A DNA stretch of 22,155 bases from Bipalium vagum (Eukaryota; Platyhelminthes; Tricladida; Geoplanidae), in the NCBI GenBank assembly GCA_037834085.1, contig JBBMKC010226107.1, positions 1 to 22,155 on the forward strand. Reading direction: 5' to 3'. The stretch's first letter is position 1; every line of letters begins with the position of its first letter. The translations under genes and the position numbers were made by a program. The notes beneath the pieces were generated by a model that saw only the letters and a list, made by a program, of their open reading frames with translations, was not told the DNA's origin and ran no database searches. This document shows, piece by piece, positions 16,801 to 22,155 of the stretch.

Positions 16801-17093
16801 TAAAGATGATGTTTTTATCTTCTAGAACTCCGGAATTTTATTCAGTTAGATTTCAAAAGCCTCTGAACTCCAAATAAATATATTTGATTAAAAAATTTGT
16901 TAGATTTGGGTTACTGAATTATAAAGAGGACATTAATTTTGCACCAACTTAATTATAATTTTTCTGACAAAAAGATTAAATTTTAGCGAATATTTTTTAA
17001 AAACTTTAATTTTTGCAAAAAAATTAATTAATTAATTTTTAAAAAATACTTTAATTTTGTGCCGTGAAATCATTTTACTCTTTCAACTTTCAG

Positions 17094-17267
17094 AACGAAG
17101 GAAATGAATTTAAACAAAATTCTGGAAATGTGAGTTTTAATGAAAATAATAAAATAGTTAAAACTGTCACATTCCGTGAAGCGAACTCTGTTATTCATTC
17201 CAGACAATCATCAGTCGAAGATCAATATATAAACAAAAGTGTTTCTAAAGCTTGTGATATATTATAG
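17094..17267 (+). CDS. Putative terminal exon of an unidentified plus-strand gene
   Basis: A strong acceptor (pyrimidine-rich TTTACTCTTTCAACTTTCAG ending at 17093) is followed by 57 open codons to a TAG at 17265-17267. The peptide runs NEGNEFKQNSGNVSFNENNK, then KTVTFREANSVIHSRQSSVE, ending KACDIL. It is polar and rich in Ser, Asn and charged residues, like the disordered C-terminal tail of a signalling or membrane protein. Its composition is unlike the Phe/Ile/Lys-rich chance frames around it. An AATAAA at 17451-17456 could serve as a poly(A) signal. No upstream exon of this gene is recognisable in the window, and no family is assigned. Confidence 0.45.
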   Translation, partial: NEGNEFKQNSGNVSFNENNKIVKTVTFREANSVIHSRQSSVEDQYINKSVSKACDIL

Positions 17268-17467
17268 ATTTATTGCCAATTTTTATTTTTATAAAAAATA
17301 TTGTTAATATCTTTTTTTCAATTTCAGAAATATTCATACATATTCTTATATTAAAAGTGCTGATATGTACCCATTGCTATAAAAGTGGCGGTTTTTAGAA
17401 AAAATACTTTATTATAAGTTCCTTGTTTTACTAAAGACATATTTACACTGAATAAATACTATCACGT

Positions 17468-18110
17468 TTAGTATTTTGTCTTTTCTCCTTTCAAAGCATT
17501 ACAACTTTGAATTCTTCTGGACATGGACAGAACTAATATCTTCAAATATTTCAGTGCGAGTTCATCCCCAGCACTATCAACAATTCTCTCCAAATCAATT
17601 ATGTTTTTTGGATTTTCTAGTTCTACTTCTCTTTTCATTAGTTCCCAAACATTCTCAATTGGGTTTAGGTCTGCAGAGTTTGCTGCCCACGGAGTAAAGG
17701 TTAAATTATTTGCAGCTCACCAATCTCTTATCGACTTCAGTGTGTAAGATGTTGTTCAATCTTAAATTATGTAACATTTTCCTATTTATTAACAAAGCTT
17801 TCTCAAATATTCCTTGATACGATTTGGAGTCAATCTTGCCTGGAAATCTTACCAAAATTAATTTTTATTTTTGGTGTTTACTGTCCTCATACCATTAAAT
17901 GTGGATTCCATTTTGGTTTTCTTTTTTGGGTCTTGACTTGGGTCAATCATCAATATGATCTGAATAAATTCTTATGATCTTTGCACCATTAATTCCATAT
18001 TGTTCAGCTCTTTCAATTCCAGCTTACCTTTCCACCTTTCACAAATCTTTTTCAGATCTCTCATGATTGTTTTTCTAGATTGGCCAGTGAATTTCATAAA
18101 CATTTTGATG
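17468..18110 (-). mobile_element. Tc1-like transposase remnant
   Basis: The C-terminal 75 codons are intact and end at TAA 17470-17468. They read PWAANSADLNPIENVWELMK, then REVELENPKNIIDLERIV, ending KGEKTKY. The DLNPIENVW block carries the third catalytic acidic residue (Glu) of the DDE triad. Upstream, in shifting frames, are KSIRDW and GKIDSKSYQGIFEKALL, matching the middle of Tc1 catalytic domains. A helix GQSRKTIMRDLKK lies at about 18044-18082. Several stops and at least two frame changes separate these parts, and the second catalytic Asp is not recoverable. Terminal repeats are not evident. The transmembrane-like frame at 18140-18290 is probably unrelated. Confidence 0.75.
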
Positions 18111-18407
18111 TCAGTGATCCAGAACGTATTCTTCAGCCTACAATCGAGTGAGTAGTATATACTAATTATCGCAACAAAGAAGTAAATTAGACACAAGTAT
18201 AGGATAAAAGTAATCAGGGGTTTTGTTATAAATTTCCGCTCTTTATTGTTACTGAATGAGGTTATATTTGGTAAATGAAAATAGTCCATTTTAACCAAAA
18301 TAAAATATTAGTGGAAAATATTTAAATGAAAGATAGTGATAGAGAGGTTTCTCAAATTTTTTATCAGCAGATATACGAGAAAAAAGGTCTATTTTTACTG
18401 ACATTCT
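18111..18407. other. No feature
   Basis: A minus-strand frame here has a run of hydrophobic residues, but it runs directly into Tc1 sequence and has no splice or start support. Confidence 0.35.
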
Positions 18408-18488
18408 AACTTTACTGACCCTTTCACTTTTGTCAATAAAATGTTCGCAAATAATTGAATGAAAACAGTTACGAATATAACTTTATTT
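18408..18488 (-). repeat. Diverged repeat, copy 1 (possible LTR end)
   Basis: Read on the minus strand, an AATAAAGT is followed by a stretch that includes TTCATTCAATT and GTGAAAGGGTCAGTAA. The same order with about two-thirds identity recurs at 22067-22144. A poly(A) signal at the start of such a block resembles the R-U5 part of an LTR, but no matching retroelement body is recognised. Confidence 0.4.
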
Positions 18489-18716
18489 CAGCTATCACAA
18501 ATACAAAGGTTATCACACAGTCTTAAATATAAAATGTATTAATATTCACAAAGAGAAATACTGCAAAAAAAAATAAAAAAAAATAATAATAAATAATCAA
18601 TTAAATCAAATTATCAGTTCGATTCACAATGTTCAATAATATGATTAAGAAGTAATAAAATAAATGTTAAATTTATAAAGAAATACAAACAAGAAAATAA
18701 TAGACACAAGTCTCAC
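18489..18716. other. A-rich spacer
   Basis: An A-rich stretch (around 18565-18600) with no coding signal. It could be the start of an intron behind the candidate exon at 18717-18819. Confidence 0.3.
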
Positions 18717-18819
18717 CGATTAAGAAGACAATGGGTCCAAGGATTGTTTGGTGAGCCCGATCTGGTTCGCTCATTAACGCTCTAGCAACGCAAGACCTAA
18801 GTGTCGGCTCCTGTTGCAT
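18717..18819 (-). CDS. Candidate first coding exon with TATA promoter, unidentified
   Basis: An ATG at 18819 opens MQQEPTLRSCVARALMSEPD and then RAHQTILGPIVFLI, stopping at a near-ideal donor (ATCG followed by GTGAGA, 18716-18715), phase 1. The codons are GC-richer than anything nearby and the peptide ends in what may be the start of a membrane segment. A TATA box lies about 135 bases upstream. No next exon is found and no family is recognised. Because an LTR-like repeat surrounds it, this could instead be the leader of a retroelement, or chance. Confidence 0.35.
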
Positions 18820-18953
18820 AATTGTGAGTTTAATCATAATATTCACCGATAAATAAAATTCTCTTCTGACAAATTTCTTTCGACTCAGTAATTTTCTTCA
18901 TCAATAATTTAATAAATTCTGCAAAAACTATTTATGGTAATCCATTCCAGTGT

Positions 18954-18961
18954 CTTTTATA
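18954..18961 (-). promoter_or_regulatory. TATA box on the minus strand
   Basis: TATAAAAG reads on the minus strand, in the context GTATAAAAGACAC. It sits directly downstream of the hairpin cluster and 135 bases before the ATG at 18819. Transcription would start near 18925-18932. It could be a host core promoter or the TATA box of an LTR U3. Confidence 0.4.
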
Positions 18962-18966
18962 CTATG

Positions 18967-19111
18967 CTGGTCAGACGACTAATCAGTCGTAGACCAGTAT
19001 TATTAATTGGGAATGTCAATTCCCGTTTTGATCTATTAATTCTAAATTGGTCCCTCCTTGTGGACCCTGATCTAATCTTGGTAATTCGACATTCGTCGTT
19101 GTCAAGATTAG
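18967..19111. repeat. Cluster of four perfect or near-perfect hairpins
   Basis: Four inverted repeats follow one another. The first is CTGGTC/GACCAG (18967-18972 with 18992-18997), enclosing ACGACT/AGTCGT (18975-18980 with 18985-18990). The second is GGGAAT/ATTCCC (19009-19014 with 19019-19024). The third is GGTCC/GGACC (19049-19053 with 19062-19066). The fourth is CTAATCTTG/CAAGATTAG (19072-19080 with 19103-19111), with an inner CGAC/GTCG. They sit between divergent candidate exons and just above the minus-strand TATA box. Spacing and loops differ, so this is not a tandem repeat. Confidence 0.7.
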
Positions 19112-19294
19112 TCGTTCTTAAATAACAAAAAATAATATTTTTATTATTATTATAATTAATTTTTGTACTTTTATAAGTATTATATAATTAGAATTATTAA
19201 TTTTATTAATTATTATTATTACTATTATCAAATTTCTGACTCTTTTGCGGTCCTTATAATTCCTTTAGCGGTATTCAAAAGATAATTTGAAGGG

Positions 19295-19383
19295 ATGTTT
19301 CCTTGGGTAACTCAACAGATAGAATTTTTTGAAGAATATTATACCGAGGATGAAACTCAATTAAGATTTTATGTTCCATACGC
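19295..19383 (+). CDS. Candidate short plus-strand exon, unidentified
   Basis: An ATG at 19295 opens MFPWVTQQIEFFEEYYTEDE followed by TQLRFYVPY, ending at a consensus donor (TACGC followed by GTGAGT, 19384-19389) in phase 2. The peptide is acidic-aromatic and not simple A/T-driven sequence. A possible next segment (19445-19493) keeps phase and ends at AAAG followed by GTGTGA, but its acceptor is pyrimidine-poor. No family is recognised. It is oriented head-to-head with the minus-strand candidate at 18819. Confidence 0.25.
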
Positions 19384-19731
19384 GTGAGTGTCAAGAATAT
19401 TTTTTCTAAAGGTAAAATGCCGATAAAAAAATACTTGTTCAAAGACATCTCATCGAGAATGTTTCATGCTTAATATTTTTGGAATTACAAAAGGTGTGAT
19501 CAAAACTGTCTTTACTCCGGAATTCATTGACTCGAACAAGTTTCGCTATGCAGAACAATAAACCAATAAGCTTTATTAAATATACTACGACTATTTTTCT
19601 CTATCGGAAGTAAGTTAGCTCTAGCTTCTCTAACTCCTCACTTCGATGATATCATTTTAATTAAATTTAAACTACTACAAAAATCTATCTTCTGTTGAAT
19701 CAAAATAACCTCAATAAAACCATATCTATGT
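19384..19731 (+). other. Unassigned sequence with coding-like scraps
   Basis: A plus-strand frame closing at about 19561 ends FTPEFIDSNKFRYAEQ, which looks protein-like but has no start or splice support. AATAAA follows at once (19557-19562), so it may be the 3' end of an old element. Confidence 0.25.
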
Positions 19732-20064
19732 TTGGACCAAAGTGAATCAAAACAATTGCAGAAAGACTTTATTACAATTCACAGTAACACAATCAATAAT
19801 CACACAGATCACAATAAATGTTTAAGGTTCATTGAAAAATGCACTAAAGATAATAACATATATTACTCAAATATCAATCTTATCGAATATCAGTTAGATC
19901 AAGTGTCAATTAATCAAAACACCAAGAAAGTGTCAAGAAAATGTCAAGAAAATGTCAAAAAAATAAAATGTCAATGGAATAAAATATCGATTACATTAAG
20001 ACTAATAACAAAAAATGGGACCAAGCGACTTTGTGAATCTCTATGTGACCTGAAAAGGACCTAG
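19732..20064 (+). other. 110-codon open frame of unknown nature, LTR-adjacent
   Basis: The frame opens at a non-ATG codon and is rich in Asn, Lys, Ile and Ser. It contains repeated VSRKCQENVKKI-type residues that come from a DNA tandem repeat (19931-19963). I recognise no domain. The sequence just after its stop is unusually GC-rich (GACGACGACCCGGGGGCTC, 20065-20083) and leads into an LTR-like stretch. It may be non-coding retroelement sequence. Confidence 0.3.
19931..19963 (+). repeat. Short tandem repeat, 11-bp unit
   Basis: TGTCAAGAAAA recurs about three times in a row (starts at 19931, 19942 and 19953), with a looser TGTCAAT copy on either side. Confidence 0.6.
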
Positions 20065-20420
20065 ACGACGACCCGGGGGCTCATATTTTCGATTTTGTTT
20101 TGTTTTCTATATTTTATTTTGATTTTTAATTTTTAATCTAAATTTCATTTAAATCATATTGTATTGAATTATTCATTTGTGTTTGACTTGACAAGTTTTA
20201 GAGAGTTGATAAGAAATCCGGTTCAGACATTTGAACGATTTTGATTTTTGTTTGGATTGTGATTTTGTGATGAATGTAAAGATTGTTTTGAAATATTCAA
20301 TAAAGTTTTATCGTGTTTCAATTTGGAGTGCGAATAAGGTTTTATTGTGGGGGTCTTTATTCAATTGAGTGTAAGACGAATTTTTTGGATTTTGGATTGT
20401 GGTTTCTGTCAAAAGGTATT
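20040..20420 (+). repeat. LTR-like stretch (possible solo LTR)
   Basis: A GC-rich start near a TGTGACC is followed by T-rich sequence, a poly(A) signal AATAAAGT (20299-20306), then GT-rich sequence (GGGGGTCTTTATTC) as in many R-U5 regions. No matching second copy and no internal region are identified. The call rests on layout alone and the boundaries are loose. Confidence 0.25.
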
Positions 20421-20956
20421 GATGTCTGAATGGTTAGATTATAAGAGAATAATCCATTATAAATTACTACGAAACAATCAAAGTATCAATTTCAAAAGAT
20501 ATTGATCTCAGCTGACAGATGTTTTTTCAAAGCTTAGTAGGATCATTATATTAAGCTACCATTTCAATCTACAAATATCCATATACATATATATACATAT
20601 ACTCAAATAATTATCCGTACAATGAAATGTAAAAATTTTCAAGATAATTTTTGTATGGAAATAAATTTTTGGTGTTAATAATACTTTAATTTTTAATGCG
20701 TTTATTTATAAGTGTTTTTGAAGAATTGTTATCAAGAAAATATTTAAATTATCGTAATTAAAATTATTTTATGGATATTAATGCACAATAAATATACGTA
20801 CGACCTTAAATTTTAATGGAAATAACATTATATTTATATTAAATAGTAAAGAAATCTTTGTTTAAACATTTTATTAATGTAAGTAAGACTATTTAATTTT
20901 TAAATTCTTGTATTTTTACAAATTTTTCTACATTTGTTTCAGAAGTGAATATTTTA
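20421..20956. other. A+T-rich DNA and 5' flank of Tc1 remnant
   Basis: It includes an ATATACATATAT run at 20579-20600. The left terminal repeat of the Tc1 copy should lie within this stretch, but I cannot identify it. Confidence 0.4.
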
Positions 20957-21690
20957 ATGGGTTAAAAGACAAAAGAATATTTCAATAATTTCGAAAATGC
21001 TGTTGTGACTATGAGAAAAGAGAAATATAATATGGGCCACATATCAAATATTCTAAAATGTCCAAAATTCAACATTCAATATATTTTGGAAAAGTTTTCT
21101 TGTGATAGAAGCGTGAAAACCAGTCCCGGACGAGGAAGACGAAAAATAACAACACCAAAAGAGAATCAAATAATCTAAAGAATTGTTAAGAAAGATCGGC
21201 GAACATCAGCTGAGAAAGTGAGCATAGTCATTAAGGAACAAAATGACATTTTAATTTCCAAGTAAACTGTGAGAAACCAACTTTCAGACATAGGGTTACA
21301 TGGGAGGATGGCACGGAAGAAACCTTTAATTTCAAAGATGAATCAGAAAGCACGAGTTGCATGGATAAGAGAACTGTTAAACTCTTTAACCGATTGGAAT
21401 AAAGTTCTTTGGTCAAACAAGTGTAAATTTACCATATTTGGATCAGAATGAAAGGTTACTGTTTGGCGAAAACCCGGAAAAGAAATGAAATTAGAATGTC
21501 TCCAACTGACAGTTAAGAATGGTAATGGGTCAGTTATGGTCTGGGGATGTTTTTCGAGTTTGGGTGTTGGAAATTTAGTCTTCATAGATGGAATAATGCA
21601 TAAGGAAGACTATTTGAAAATTTTAGAAGAAAATTTGTTGGAATCTGTGCAACATTTTGGTCTTGAGACTAACTTCAAATCCCAGCATTA
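20957..21690 (+). mobile_element. Truncated Tc1-like transposase, one frame with four stops
   Basis: A single reading frame from ATG 20957 to about 21690 carries the first two-thirds of a Tc1 transposase. It has the helix-turn-helix (YNMGHISNILKC), the AT-hook-like PGRGRRKITT, then RRTSAEKV, WNKVLWSNKCKFTIFG, GNGSVMVWGCFSSLGVGN and LLESVQHFG. It has stops at codon 3 and at 21176-21178, 21263-21265 and 21449-21451, but no frame change, so it is younger than the other copies here. The first catalytic Asp, in 'LWSDESKF', is replaced by Asn. The copy ends just where the second Asp ('QQDND') should come, so both later catalytic residues are missing. Confidence 0.85.
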
Positions 21691-22066
21691 ATTTTGATCT
21701 TTAACTGAATAATATTTGTTTAAGCTTATTAAGAAGTTGATTTTTTTAATTGTAAATAATAAATCTTATGTGGACAATATAAGATCAAATGTAAAACTGT
21801 ATTGAACACTGTAAGATAAAAAGCTTTTAGAGCAACAAAGCATTTAAAGATAAGGAATTAAAAATATTAATCAAACAATATTCAAACCTTACCATACATA
21901 AATGGAACAAATATATTAAGAATATCACATTTGGTTTCAAAATTTAAAAAATAAGCCATTGTGAATTGTAATAGCCACAACATGAAAAAACTGTTTTTGA
22001 AACGATGAGAGAACAAAATTGTTACGATATTAATTCACTATGAACCCTGTCGTAATCTTAGCTCGA
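21691..22066. other. A+T-rich DNA, no gene
   Basis: No continuation of the Tc1 transposase and no terminal repeat are seen here. Confidence 0.4.
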
Positions 22067-22144
22067 AACGTTACTGATCCCTTCACTTGTTCCTATACGT
22101 GTACGCAATTGAATGAATCAAACAACTATAAACAACACTTTATT
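22067..22144 (-). repeat. Diverged repeat, copy 2 (possible LTR end), cut by window edge
   Basis: On the minus strand AATAAAGTGT is followed by TTCATTCAATTGCG and GTGAAGGGATCAGTAACG. This parallels the block at 18408-18488 in order and orientation, with one short gap. The repeat probably continues past the window end. Confidence 0.4.
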
Positions 22145-22155
22145 GTAAAAATAAC

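Noticed and set aside
17972-18298. 108-codon minus-strand frame with a transmembrane-like segment
   Set aside because: Its C-terminal third is Tc1 transposase sequence, and the hydrophobic part is A/T-driven with no start context or splice support.
18934-19125. 63-codon plus-strand frame across the hairpin cluster
   Set aside because: The palindromes explain its Arg/Leu/Val repetition, and no start or splice context supports it.
21343-21585. 80-codon minus-strand frame
   Set aside because: It is a shadow of the Tc1 transposase on the plus strand.
1-22155. Bacterial-type features such as operons, CRISPR arrays or phage genes
   Set aside because: No regularly spaced repeats, ribosome binding sites or dense coding are present. 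Introns and Tc1/mariner elements show this is an animal genome.

Overview
The window is very A+T-rich animal DNA. It has introns with GT/AG boundaries, eukaryotic poly(A) signals, and many decayed Tc1/mariner transposons and LTR-retroelement remnants. It fits an invertebrate, and an arthropod with a transposon-littered genome (copepod or chelicerate) is my best guess. That guess is inference only, since no ribosomal or barcode gene is present.

The centrepiece is one host gene on the minus strand, 9845 down to 1299. I assemble it from six exons (9678-9845, 9058-9231, 8726-9001, 7277-7432, 6040-6235, 1299-1624) with matching splice phases and about 431 codons. Exons 2-4 read as a DZIP3-type HEPN domain followed by its usual C-terminal helix or coiled coil. 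Exon 5 is a linker, and exon 6 is a CARD (death-fold) domain that ends in a stop with poly(A) signals behind it. A HEPN-CARD protein suggests an innate-immune or cell-death adaptor. The HEPN RNase motif appears degenerate. The 4.4-kb last intron holds a broken Ty3/gypsy fossil (about 2115-4900) and a truncated Tc1 fragment (about 4910-5190). Intron 3 holds a GC-richer block of unknown nature.

Before the gene (1-420) lie a tRNA-like pol III unit and a mariner transposase tail. From 9850 to 15300 the sequence is mostly featureless A+T-rich DNA, with a Tc1-like N-terminal fragment (12238-12365), a short integrase-like scrap (about 13170-13440) and a SINE-like A box. From 15311 to 16800 is a decayed mariner with oddly ordered pieces. 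A well-formed plus-strand terminal exon sits at 17094-17267, followed by a minus-strand Tc1 remnant (17468-18110).

The last 4 kb is a mosaic of repeats. A diverged 80-bp repeat occurs at 18408-18488 and 22067-22144. A TATA box with a short coding-like exon lies on the minus strand (18717-18961). Four consecutive hairpins occupy 18967-19111, with a possible divergent plus-strand exon at 19295-19383. An LTR-like stretch (19732-20420) follows, then a Tc1 transposase remnant (20957-21690) that keeps one frame but carries four stops. The only host gene I can assemble with confidence is the HEPN-CARD gene.
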